This document shows positions 7,717 to 14,819 of a stretch of DNA of 64,000 nt, one piece after another. The stretch covers positions 59,444 to 123,443 of the forward strand of contig CACZWU010000001.1 in assembly GCA_902784965.1 (NCBI GenBank), in the 5' to 3' direction. Made by a program: the position numbers and the translations under genes. Under the pieces are notes generated by a model that made no database searches, had not been told where the DNA came from, and saw only the letters and a program-made list of their open reading frames with translations. The first letter of the stretch is position 1, and every line of letters starts with the position of its first letter. Origin of the DNA: an uncultured Bacteroidia bacterium. GTDB taxonomy: Bacteria > Bacteroidota > Bacteroidia > Bacteroidales > UBA932.

Positions 7717-8964
7717 TTAAAATTTTCGCTTGAAGGCGTCCCAGTCGTAGTAGGGCCATTGGTCGGTATCCATGGGCAGACGCGCTTCATGGCCGTTGAG
7801 GAGCACTTTGAACAGCACCTTCGGTGACTTCTTCGAACGGTAGAACACGAAGTGCAGGTTGGCGCCCATTGGAACGTCCTGCAGGCGGCACCATACCGGG
7901 ATGTCGTCGCCGCATTCCACATCGTGGTCGTAGCCGTTCACGCCCAGGCACATCAGCAGCGGCAGGAAGGTGTAGTCGTGGCCGAAACGCAGGTCGGCGC
8001 CGATCTGGCCGGCGGCAATGCGGGCATCGGCCTTCTCGATGATGTCTTTCACGATGGGCATGTACCCCAGGTGGGTGGGCCAGGCGTAGGCGTAGAACTG
8101 GAACCCGTCGATCTTCCAGAGGTCGATGCGTTCGTCGTGCGTGAAGATGTCGTTGAAATCAAGGTCGGTATCGAGACTGTTCATGCCTGCCGCAAAGAAA
8201 TACAGGTAGGAGACCAGGCTCCACTGGTCTTTCGCTTCCACGGTGGCCGAAGGATCGTTGAACAACCGCGCCAGGATGGCCTTGTAGTCGATGGTCCGTT
8301 CGATGTATTCCTCCCAGGTTTCCGAGAAGCGGAGCGGCGTCATCGGCACCTCCTTCACGCGGAAGGGATTGTGGCTGTCGAGCGGCAGGATGGCCGGCAG
8401 GAAACTGTAGCCGAAATTTTCGAAGATGTCGAGCTTGGGATTCATCCCCTTGAGGCCCAGGCAGAACGACGACATGGTCATCACGCAGCGGGTGGAAGTG
8501 GAGACCCAGGCGCGCACGGCGGCATCCCCCTTGAATACTTCGGGGAAATTCTTGTACATTCGCTCGGCGAGGAGTTGCTGTTGTTCCCAGCCCTTGCGCG
8601 AAAGGTCGCCCACGCGGTAGCGGACATCGGGATACAGGGAGTCGAAGCGCCGTTTGTAGTCCTGGCCGAGGGTGGTGAGGTTGCCCTGGTCAGCAGCCGT
8701 GCTCAGGACCGTGCGAAGCCGCTCATACATGTCGCTCTGCCAGGCATAACGGGCACCGTGACGGCCGTAATGGCTGATATAGAAGGCTTTGTATCCCTTG
8801 GGGGCCGGAGAGAGTGCGACGGGCCCGGTGGGGCAGAGGTAATCGGTTCCTGCCAGGAATTCCGGATGGGCTTCCAGTTGCATGAGATAGTCGGGCTGCT
8901 GGGCGCCGGCCAGGAATGTGCCGGCCAGGAAAATCAGCCCTGTGAGGAGGATGCGTTTGAACAT
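7717..8964 (-). CDS. Histidine-type phosphatase (histidine acid phosphatase family), secreted
   Basis: A 415-residue protein with a signal peptide (residues 1-21, ending LAGAQ) and the catalytic RHGxR motif at residues 68-72 (HYGRHGARYAW), where the His is the phospho-acceptor. A later HD element (RFGHDYTFLPLL) supplies the proton donor, as in branch-2 histidine phosphatases such as phytases and MINPP-like enzymes. It probably removes phosphate from small organic phosphates in the periplasm; the substrate is unknown. It lies 3 bases downstream of the XylR-type regulator on the same strand. Confidence 0.88.
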   Translation of the reverse strand: MFKRILLTGLIFLAGTFLAGAQQPDYLMQLEAHPEFLAGTDYLCPTGPVALSPAPKGYKAFYISHYGRHGARYAWQSDMYERLRTVLSTAADQGNLTTLGQDYKRRFDSLYPDVRYRVGDLSRKGWEQQQLLAERMYKNFPEVFKGDAAVRAWVSTSTRCVMTMSSFCLGLKGMNPKLDIFENFGYSFLPAILPLDSHNPFRVKEVPMTPLRFSETWEEYIERTIDYKAILARLFNDPSATVEAKDQWSLVSYLYFFAAGMNSLDTDLDFNDIFTHDERIDLWKIDGFQFYAYAWPTHLGYMPIVKDIIEKADARIAAGQIGADLRFGHDYTFLPLLMCLGVNGYDHDVECGDDIPVWCRLQDVPMGANLHFVFYRSKKSPKVLFKVLLNGHEARLPMDTDQWPYYDWDAFKRKF

Positions 8965-8967
8965 AGT

Positions 8968-10131
8968 TTATCGGATGGTTTGGTTTTTTTCTCTCCACTG
9001 GATGGGTGAGCAGCCATACAGCTGCTTGAAGCGGCGGGAGATGCTCTTGGTATCGTTTTCTCCCATCGCGTAGGCGATTTCAGTGAGCTGCTCGTCGGTG
9101 TCGAGCAACTTCTGTGCGAATTGCTTCAGTTTGACGTCAGTGATATATTGATAGATGGTCTGTCCCGTGACTTTCTTGAAGCGGCGCTCCAGCAGCCGGC
9201 GCGAGAGGGCCACTTCGTCGGTCACGTCTTCGACAGAGATTTTCTTCGTCACGTTGCTGTGGATGAACTGGATGGCCTTCTGGATCTGGTCGTCGTCGGT
9301 TGCGTAGGCGGCTGTGGACATCCGGCCGATAATCTTGAGGGGCTTGAGCACCACGTCTTCCAGCTGAGCCTCGGGATGGAGGACCCGCCGTTCGATGAGG
9401 GCTGCCGTCTGGTAGCCGCCTTCTTCGATGTTGATCTGGATGCTGGACAGCGGGGTGCTGCCGAGGCTGCACAGCAGTTCATCGTTGTCGACGCCCAGGA
9501 TGGAGACTTCGGAGGGGATCCGGATGCCGGCGGCGTGGCAGGCCTCGACCAGGTTGTTGCCCTGGTTGTCGTCGCAGGCCATGATGCCGATGGGTTTGGG
9601 GATGTCCCGCAGCCAGTCGGTGAGCTTGTCCTGTTCGTAGAACCAGAGATTGTCAATGTCTTGTAGATTATAAGTATAAAAGGCGTTGCCCAATCCGGCC
9701 GCCTCCACTTCCTGCCGGAAGCCGTCGCAGCGTTCGTCCGACCAGCAGACGTTGCGGAAGCCGAAGAAGCCGAAATGGCGGAACCCCCGGTCAAGATAGA
9801 AACGGGCGGCCATCCGGCCGGTTCCGAGGTAGTCTGCCGTGATGTTGGGGATATTGTTGAAACGATGCTTGAAGTCCTGGGCCACCGCAACGATGCCGTG
9901 GACGGCAAACAGGCCCACGTCGTCGGTTTCTTCGAACTGGCCGATCACAGCGTCGGCGCCCCAGCTCTTGGCCCAGCGCACGACACCCGGGATGCCGATC
10001 AACTTCTTGTAGGCGGGCGGCATGCGGCAGATGCTCCACTGTTCCTTCCGGCGGGAATACTGGACGATGCCTTTCAGCAGTTTGCTGGGGAAGGCTTCGG
10101 TGAAGTCGGAAATGATCAGGAGTCGGAGCAC
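8968..10131 (-). CDS. XylR-like transcriptional regulator (LacI-like sensor plus AraC HTH)
   Basis: The protein begins with a periplasmic-binding-fold sensor domain (ISDFTEAFPSKLLKGIVQYS at the very N-terminus, LGVDNDELLCSLGSTPLSSI near residue 240). It ends with an AraC-type double helix-turn-helix (residues about 285-387, EIAYAMGENDTKSISRRFKQ). This is the architecture of E. coli XylR, which senses a sugar directly. I place the start at a GTG (10131), giving 387 residues, because family members begin just before the LLIISDF strand. A longer frame exists but its upstream part is unrelated sequence through the promoter. It is divergent from the ROK kinase/GH2 pair, which it probably controls. 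Confidence 0.87.
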   Translation of the reverse strand: MLRLLIISDFTEAFPSKLLKGIVQYSRRKEQWSICRMPPAYKKLIGIPGVVRWAKSWGADAVIGQFEETDDVGLFAVHGIVAVAQDFKHRFNNIPNITADYLGTGRMAARFYLDRGFRHFGFFGFRNVCWSDERCDGFRQEVEAAGLGNAFYTYNLQDIDNLWFYEQDKLTDWLRDIPKPIGIMACDDNQGNNLVEACHAAGIRIPSEVSILGVDNDELLCSLGSTPLSSIQINIEEGGYQTAALIERRVLHPEAQLEDVVLKPLKIIGRMSTAAYATDDDQIQKAIQFIHSNVTKKISVEDVTDEVALSRRLLERRFKKVTGQTIYQYITDVKLKQFAQKLLDTDEQLTEIAYAMGENDTKSISRRFKQLYGCSPIQWREKNQTIR

Positions 10132-10149
10132 GGCGACGGACTTTGGGTG

Positions 10150-10165
10150 TTTGTGTAAACACAAA
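10150..10165. promoter_or_regulatory. Candidate operator, 7-bp inverted repeat
   Basis: TTTGTGT-AA-ACACAAA lies 19 bases upstream of the regulator start and about 110 bases before the ROK kinase. Its place in the divergent intergenic region suggests a binding site for the XylR-like regulator. This is inference from symmetry and position only. Confidence 0.4.
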
Positions 10166-10254
10166 GATGTAATATTTATTTGGAATAAGGAAAAATATCC
10201 GCAAATTGTACCCTGAAATACGCAATTTTTACCAAATCCTTTCATTTTTCTACC

Positions 10255-10262
10255 TAAATTTG
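10255..10262 (+). promoter_or_regulatory. -7 box of the ROK-GH2 operon
   Basis: TAAATTTG, 15 bases before the ATG at 10278. No convincing -33 element is seen, which fits an activator-dependent promoter. Confidence 0.45.
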
Positions 10263-10277
10263 TAAAAAATTGAACAA

Positions 10278-11105
10278 ATGACACTCGGTATCGACATAGG
10301 CGGCACCAATGTAAGCCTGGGACTCGTACAGGATGGAGCCATCCAGAACGCTTTCTCTGCCCCCTCTTTTCCGCCGGAGGCGAGCCTGGAGCAGACCCTC
10401 GAAGCACTTTCCGCACACATCAGCCGGATCATCACTCCCCAGACCCGCAAGATCGGCATCGGCGTCCCTTCCGTCGTGGATCTCAAGGAAGGCATCGTCT
10501 ACGACACGCAGAACATCCCGTCGTGGAAGGAAGTGCCGCTCAAGGCATTCCTGGAAGAACGCTTCCAGATTCCCGTGGCGGTCAACAACGACGCCAATTG
10601 CTATGCACTGGGCGTCTATGCGCAGTATCCCGAAACCGACCGGCCGGAATTGCTGGTGACTATCACCTTGGGCACCGGCGTCGGAATGGGCATCGTGGAG
10701 GAGGGCCGTCTGTTTTGTGGCGCCAATTGCGGCGCAGGTGAAATCGGGACGCTTCCGTACCGGGATTCCATGCTGGAAGATTATTGCGGCCGGCACTTCT
10801 TCGATGCGGCGGGACGGGACAGCAAGGAGGCTTCTGCTGCCGCCCGGGCCGGTGACCCGGCCGCCCTGGCTTTCTTCGACGAACTGGGCCGGAACCTGGG
10901 CGTCCTGATGAGCACGGTGTTGTTTGCCTACGACCCGAGCCATGTTGCCTTAGGCGGCGGCATCGCACACAACTATCCTTTGTTCCGCCCGGCGATGGAA
11001 CGCTATCTCCAGGAACACTTCCCGTACCGGAAGGTGCTGGAGCGGCTCAAAGTGAATATTTTTACCGACCATAACATTCCGGTCATCGGAGCAGCTCTCC
11101 TATAA
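10278..11105 (+). CDS. ROK family sugar kinase
   Basis: A 275-residue protein starting MTLGIDIGGTNVSLGLV (phosphate-1 DxGGT motif) with the catalytic VNNDANCYALG (Asp as base) and a C-terminal LGGGIA adenosine loop. The usual ROK zinc site (a His followed by a CxCGxxGCxE cluster) is absent: at the matching place there is GEIGTLPYRDSMLEDYCG. The length is also short for the family. It probably phosphorylates a hexose or amino sugar released by the GH2 enzyme 5 bases downstream. The substrate is not determined by the sequence. Confidence 0.86.
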   Translation: MTLGIDIGGTNVSLGLVQDGAIQNAFSAPSFPPEASLEQTLEALSAHISRIITPQTRKIGIGVPSVVDLKEGIVYDTQNIPSWKEVPLKAFLEERFQIPVAVNNDANCYALGVYAQYPETDRPELLVTITLGTGVGMGIVEEGRLFCGANCGAGEIGTLPYRDSMLEDYCGRHFFDAAGRDSKEASAAARAGDPAALAFFDELGRNLGVLMSTVLFAYDPSHVALGGGIAHNYPLFRPAMERYLQEHFPYRKVLERLKVNIFTDHNIPVIGAALL

Positions 11106-11110
11106 TAATT

Positions 11111-13621
11111 ATGAAACAGATCTGGATCATTCTCATCGCGGCGGCCCTGGGCGCCTGCACGCAACAAGCACAATTGGACAACGGAAGCGTCCTGGCCCTG
11201 AGCGAAGGGTGGCAACTGAGCCATACGGGCGGTCCCGAAAAGGTGGCGGCCGTCGTGCCGTCGACCGTGGCCGGTTCGCTCTATGCCTCCGGCTTCTATG
11301 GCGACGACCTGATGGTCGGCCGCAACTACGCTAAGGCCGACAAGTCTATCTTCGACGACGAATGGGTCTACCGGACCGAATTTCTGGCAAAACCGGCACA
11401 GGGACAGCACTGTGAGCTGGCCTTTGAGGGATTGGGCTACCGTGCGGATATCTTTCTCAACGGTACGCAGATCGCGTCGTCCGACACGACCTTCGGCGTG
11501 TTCCGCCGTCATGTCTACGACGTCGCTTCCCTGCTGAAAGGGCGCAACCAGCTGGAAGTCCGGCTCCGTCGGGCCCAGCCGGGCGACCTGAACCTGGGTT
11601 TTGTGGACTGGAACCCCCGCCCGCTCGACGAGAGCATGGGTCTGGTCCGTCCCGTATCCCTGCACACGACGGGCGCCGTTTCGATCGAGGATGTTTTCGT
11701 GATTCCCCACCTGGACGTCCCGAACTGTGAACAGGCCGACCTGGAAGTCCGCATCAAGCTGCGCAACCAGGAAGACCATCCAGTGGAAGCGCTTCTGGAC
11801 CTGGACCTGCAGGATGTCGGCGCCTTCCAGTCGCAGGCCGTCCTGCCGGCGGCTTCCTGCACGACCTTCGTGCTGACGCCCGCCGAGGCTTCGCAGCTGC
11901 ACCTTGTACGTCCCCGCGTCTGGTGGACCTGGGAGCAGGGCAATCCCGAACTGTACGGCCTGACGGTCGCCGTGAAAGCGGACAATGCGGTCTCCGACAC
12001 CCGCGCGGTCAGCTTCGGCGTTCGGAAGATCGAGAGCCGGCTCACCGGCAAGAATTACCGTCAGTTCACGCTCAACGGCCGGGATATCCTCATCAAGGGC
12101 GCCGGCTGGAGCGACGACATCTTCCTGCTTGACACGCCGGAATCCCTGGAGCGGCAGGTGAAGTATGTCAAGGACATGAACCTGAATTGTATCCGCTTCG
12201 AGAACATTTGGGGGAAGGATGACACCATCTACGACCTGTGCGACCGCGAAGGCCTGCTGGCCCTCGTGGGCTGGAGCTGCCAGTGGGAGTGGGAAGACTA
12301 TTGCGGCCTGCCCGAGACCCACGGCTATGGCTGCATCAACGACCCGGCCTCCGAAGATCTGGCCGTCGATTATTTCCGCGACCAGGTGATCCGCCTGCAC
12401 AACCACCCTTCCGTTTTCGCCTGGATGACCGGCAGCGACCGCATCCCGAATCCGGGCCTGGAAGAGCGCTATTTGGATATCTATCAGCAGGAAGACTACC
12501 GGCCGTACGTCAATTCGGCGAAGAATCTGTATAGCACGGTCAGCGGCTGGTCGGGTACGAAAATGGAAGGTCCCTACGACTACGTGGCGCCGGACTACTG
12601 GTATTTCGATACGGAACATGGCGGCGCCTTCGGCTTCAACACCGAAACGGGCATTGGTGCCAACCTTCCGCAGATGGAATCGTTGCGGAGGATGATCCCC
12701 GCCGACAAGCTCTGGCCGCTGTCGGACGACTGGAACTATCACTGCACGGCTTCTTCGTCGGTGATGAACACAGTCGATTATCTGAAGGAGACCCTTTCGG
12801 CCCAGTATGGTGAGCCGGAGGACCTGGAAGATTTCGTCCGGAAGGCACACGCACTCGACTACGCCGGTACCCGCGGCATGTTCGAAGCGTTCCGCGCCCG
12901 GATGCCCGAATCGACCGGCATCGTGCAGTGGATGCTCAATTCCGCCTGGCCTTCCATCTTCTGGCAGCTGTACGACTGGTACGGCGTGCCGACGGCCGCC
13001 TATTACGGCACGAAAAAGGCCTGTGAACCCGCGCAGTTGATCTTTAACTACAAGGACCGGAAGGCCTATCTGGCAAACGAATGCATGAAATGCGGCGGCA
13101 TGACGGCCTACGTGATGGTGTTCGATGCGGATTCGAAGGTCATCGGTCAGGAATGCAAGAGCGTCGTGGCCCGCTACCACACGGTTGTGCCGGTGTTCGA
13201 CCTGCGCAAGTACGACGGGAAACCGCATTTCATTGCCCTGATGCTTCAGGGTGCCGACGGCAAGGTAGTGGCCAAAAACTTCTACTGCATCGGCGCCAGC
13301 GACAACGTCTACGAGTTCGACAAGTCGACCTGGTATCATACGCCGGTCCGCAAGTGGACGGACCTGCGCTTTGCTTTTGCCCATAAGGATGCCGACATTG
13401 AGATGACGGTCGAGCCGGTGGAAGAAGGGTATGCCGTGACCCTCGTGAACCACTCGGACTTCATCGTTCCGCAAATCATCCTGAAGGCCCTGGACAAGGA
13501 CGGAAATCTCGCCGTCCCGGTGTACTGGAGCGACAACTTCTGTCCCATCCTCCCGGGCGAAACCGAAGTCTTTCTGTGCCGGACGGAACAGAAAGACCTG
13601 GATATCGTCCTGAACCAATGA
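11111..13621 (+). CDS. GH2 family lipoprotein, exo-beta-D-glucosaminidase-like
   Basis: An 836-residue protein with a lipoprotein signal (IILIAAALGAC, lipid-modified Cys at about residue 15). GH2 domains follow: a jelly-roll sugar-binding domain at about residues 25-190, an immunoglobulin-like domain, a TIM barrel from about 310 (LIKGAGWSDD) and C-terminal sandwich domains. In the CsxA exo-glucosaminidase subfamily the acid/base is an Asp in a GSD motif and the nucleophile is a Glu. Here WMTGSD places Asp443, and FNTETGIGA places Glu512. The enzyme probably removes terminal glucosamine or mannose from oligosaccharides at the cell surface or in the periplasm. Confidence 0.87.
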   Translation: MKQIWIILIAAALGACTQQAQLDNGSVLALSEGWQLSHTGGPEKVAAVVPSTVAGSLYASGFYGDDLMVGRNYAKADKSIFDDEWVYRTEFLAKPAQGQHCELAFEGLGYRADIFLNGTQIASSDTTFGVFRRHVYDVASLLKGRNQLEVRLRRAQPGDLNLGFVDWNPRPLDESMGLVRPVSLHTTGAVSIEDVFVIPHLDVPNCEQADLEVRIKLRNQEDHPVEALLDLDLQDVGAFQSQAVLPAASCTTFVLTPAEASQLHLVRPRVWWTWEQGNPELYGLTVAVKADNAVSDTRAVSFGVRKIESRLTGKNYRQFTLNGRDILIKGAGWSDDIFLLDTPESLERQVKYVKDMNLNCIRFENIWGKDDTIYDLCDREGLLALVGWSCQWEWEDYCGLPETHGYGCINDPASEDLAVDYFRDQVIRLHNHPSVFAWMTGSDRIPNPGLEERYLDIYQQEDYRPYVNSAKNLYSTVSGWSGTKMEGPYDYVAPDYWYFDTEHGGAFGFNTETGIGANLPQMESLRRMIPADKLWPLSDDWNYHCTASSSVMNTVDYLKETLSAQYGEPEDLEDFVRKAHALDYAGTRGMFEAFRARMPESTGIVQWMLNSAWPSIFWQLYDWYGVPTAAYYGTKKACEPAQLIFNYKDRKAYLANECMKCGGMTAYVMVFDADSKVIGQECKSVVARYHTVVPVFDLRKYDGKPHFIALMLQGADGKVVAKNFYCIGASDNVYEFDKSTWYHTPVRKWTDLRFAFAHKDADIEMTVEPVEEGYAVTLVNHSDFIVPQIILKALDKDGNLAVPVYWSDNFCPILPGETEVFLCRTEQKDLDIVLNQ

Positions 13622-13630
13622 AAAAATATA

Positions 13631-13660
13631 TTTGTAGTTTGAAATAATTTACTACCTTTG
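13631..13660 (+). promoter_or_regulatory. Promoter of tRNA-Leu
   Basis: TTTG at 13631-13634, 18 bp, then TACCTTTG at 13653-13660, followed by CAGTCCCTAA and the tRNA at 13677. Confidence 0.65.
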
Positions 13661-13676
13661 CAGTCCCTAACGGTTC

Positions 13677-13760
13677 GCCCGGATGGCGGAATCGGTAGAC
13701 GCGCTAGTTTCAGGGACTAGTAAACGCAAGTTTGTGCAGGTTCGAGTCCTGTTCCGGGCA
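13677..13760 (+). tRNA. tRNA-Leu (CAG)
   Basis: An 84-nt class II tRNA: acceptor GCCCGGA/TCCGGGC, anticodon stem CTAGT/ACTAG with loop TTCAGGG (anticodon CAG), a long variable arm and T-arm GCAGG-TTCGAGT-CCTGT. The discriminator is A and CCA is not encoded. Confidence 0.95.
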
Positions 13761-13763
13761 CAT

Positions 13764-13791
13764 AAAAAACCAGCTGCAAGGCTGGTTTTTT
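13764..13791 (+). terminator. Terminator after tRNA-Leu
   Basis: AAAAAACCAGC and GCTGGTTTTTT form a stem with a 6-base loop directly after the tRNA. The symmetric A and T tracts make it potentially bidirectional. Confidence 0.75.
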
Positions 13792-13898
13792 AGTGCCCGA
13801 GGGGCACTGTTTCTACTGGTGGCACAGCCCCCAGACCCCTCGGCCTTTGGCCGGTCAACCAGCTGCAAGGCTTGTTTTTTTAGTGCCCGAAGGGCACT
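13769..13898 (+). repeat. Duplicated terminator-like unit downstream of tRNA-Leu
   Basis: ACCAGCTGCAAGGCTGG...AGTGCCCGAGGGGCACT (13769-13808) is repeated with few changes at 13858-13898 (ACCAGCTGCAAGGCTTG...AGTGCCCGAAGGGCACT). The 49-bp spacer contains another small palindrome, CGGCCTTTGGCCGG. No gene is visible here. Confidence 0.75.
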
Positions 13899-13904
13899 TT
13901 TTTT
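13882..13904 (+). terminator. Second terminator hairpin
   Basis: AGTGCCC-gaa-GGGCACT followed by a run of seven or more T. The corresponding hairpin in the first repeat copy lacks the long T run. Confidence 0.65.
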
Positions 13905-13924
13905 CGTTTTAGCCATAAATTGTC

Positions 13925-13932
13925 TACATTTG
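13925..13932 (+). promoter_or_regulatory. -7 box of the HU-CCDC81 gene
   Basis: TACATTTG, 37 bases before the ATG at 13970. No clear -33 element. Confidence 0.45.
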
Positions 13933-13969
13933 TAGGTTATAATCGATTACGGGCCTCCGGATTATCATT

Positions 13970-14818
13970 ATGGAAATCAATCTTTTCTCCCAATGCATCA
14001 AGGAACTCATCGTTGAAAACGACCGGGTGGACGTGCCGTATCTGGGTACCTTCTCGGCCGAGATGATGCCGGCTACCTATTCCGACCGCCAGACGACCAT
14101 CGATCCGCCGTACCGGAAGATGTCGTTCCACAAACAGCCCGTGTCGCTCGAGGAGGGCCGCCTGCTGCTCAACAAGGTGTGTGAGCTGGCCGGTGTGTCG
14201 ATGGAGCAGGCCGGGGTGGAATTGGGCTGGTGCCTGAGCCGGTTGAGTTCGGAACTGGAGGGGAGGAAGATCTGCAAGCTGCCGGGGCTCGGCGTGATGC
14301 GCGCCAATGCGCGGAACGAATATTATTTCGTGCCCGACGACAAACTTGACATCTGGCCCGACGGCATCGGCTTCGAGCCTGTCTCGATGAAGCTCTCCGA
14401 GAAAGTGGAGGCTGCGGGTTCCGATTCGGGAGCTGATGCTTCTGAGCGATTCGGGGTTTCGCACGCTCAACGGGGCTCACTTAGCGAAACACCCGAATCT
14501 TCTACAGGCCAACCCACGACAGCTCCCGAATCGGAGCCCATGCCCGAAGTGAAGCCCGAAGTCAAGCCCGAAGTCAAGCCCGAAGTGAAGCCCGAAGTGA
14601 AGCCCGAAGTGAAGCCGAAGTTGGCGGAGTTTGAACGGGTGATGGAACCTGAACCCGAGCCGGTGTTTACGCTTCGCACCATCCGGCTGATCCTGATTGT
14701 TCTGCTCGTGCTGGTGGTGCTCTTCATCGTGGCCTCCTATCTGTTTACCGATGCAATGTCGCCGATTCTCGACCGGTTGCTGTATACGCGGGAAGAGCTG
14801 GAACTCTTGAGGAGGTAG
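13970..14818 (+). CDS. HU-CCDC81 domain protein with repeat linker and membrane anchor
   Basis: A 282-residue protein. Residues about 1-135 carry two bacterial HU-CCDC81-type domains (VPYLGTFSAEMM; KLPGLGVMRANARNEYYFVP), a Bacteroidota family related to the DNA-binding HU fold. Residues about 145-220 form a low-complexity linker that holds a palindrome-derived segment and six EVKP repeats. A single transmembrane helix follows at about residues 241-262 (ILIVLLVLVVLFIVASYLF), with a short C-terminal tail. It may tether DNA or another partner to the inner membrane. In other Bacteroidota, similar proteins carry a SPOR domain at the C-terminus; none is seen here. dnaG starts 1 base after it. Confidence 0.8.
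   Translation: MEINLFSQCIKELIVENDRVDVPYLGTFSAEMMPATYSDRQTTIDPPYRKMSFHKQPVSLEEGRLLLNKVCELAGVSMEQAGVELGWCLSRLSSELEGRKICKLPGLGVMRANARNEYYFVPDDKLDIWPDGIGFEPVSMKLSEKVEAAGSDSGADASERFGVSHAQRGSLSETPESSTGQPTTAPESEPMPEVKPEVKPEVKPEVKPEVKPEVKPKLAEFERVMEPEPEPVFTLRTIRLILIVLLVLVVLFIVASYLFTDAMSPILDRLLYTREELELLRR
14448..14499. repeat. Imperfect palindrome inside the HU-CCDC81 linker
   Basis: GATTCGGGGTTTCGC (14448-14462) and GCGAAACACCCGAATC (14484-14499) are inverted copies differing by one or two positions, with a 21-base spacer. They look like a mobile palindromic element inserted in frame in a disordered linker. Confidence 0.65.
14546..14617 (+). repeat. Six 12-bp tandem repeats encoding EVKP
   Basis: GAAGTSAAGCCC is repeated six times in frame. 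Differences among units are synonymous third-position changes (GTG/GTC, CCC/CCG), so the peptide repeat is kept. Confidence 0.9.
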
Positions 14819-14819
14819 G

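Noticed and set aside
11003-13618. 871-residue open frame antisense to the GH2 gene
   Set aside because: Long antisense frames are expected in G/C-rich coding sequence. It has no family motifs, and the plus strand encodes a full GH2 enzyme with catalytic residues.
13710-13916. 68-residue minus-strand frame over tRNA-Leu and its terminators
   Set aside because: It reads through the tRNA and two terminator repeats; such frames are a known annotation artefact.
14546-14617. Possible CRISPR array
   Set aside because: The 12-bp units are contiguous, in frame and encode EVKP; there are no spacers and no cas genes.
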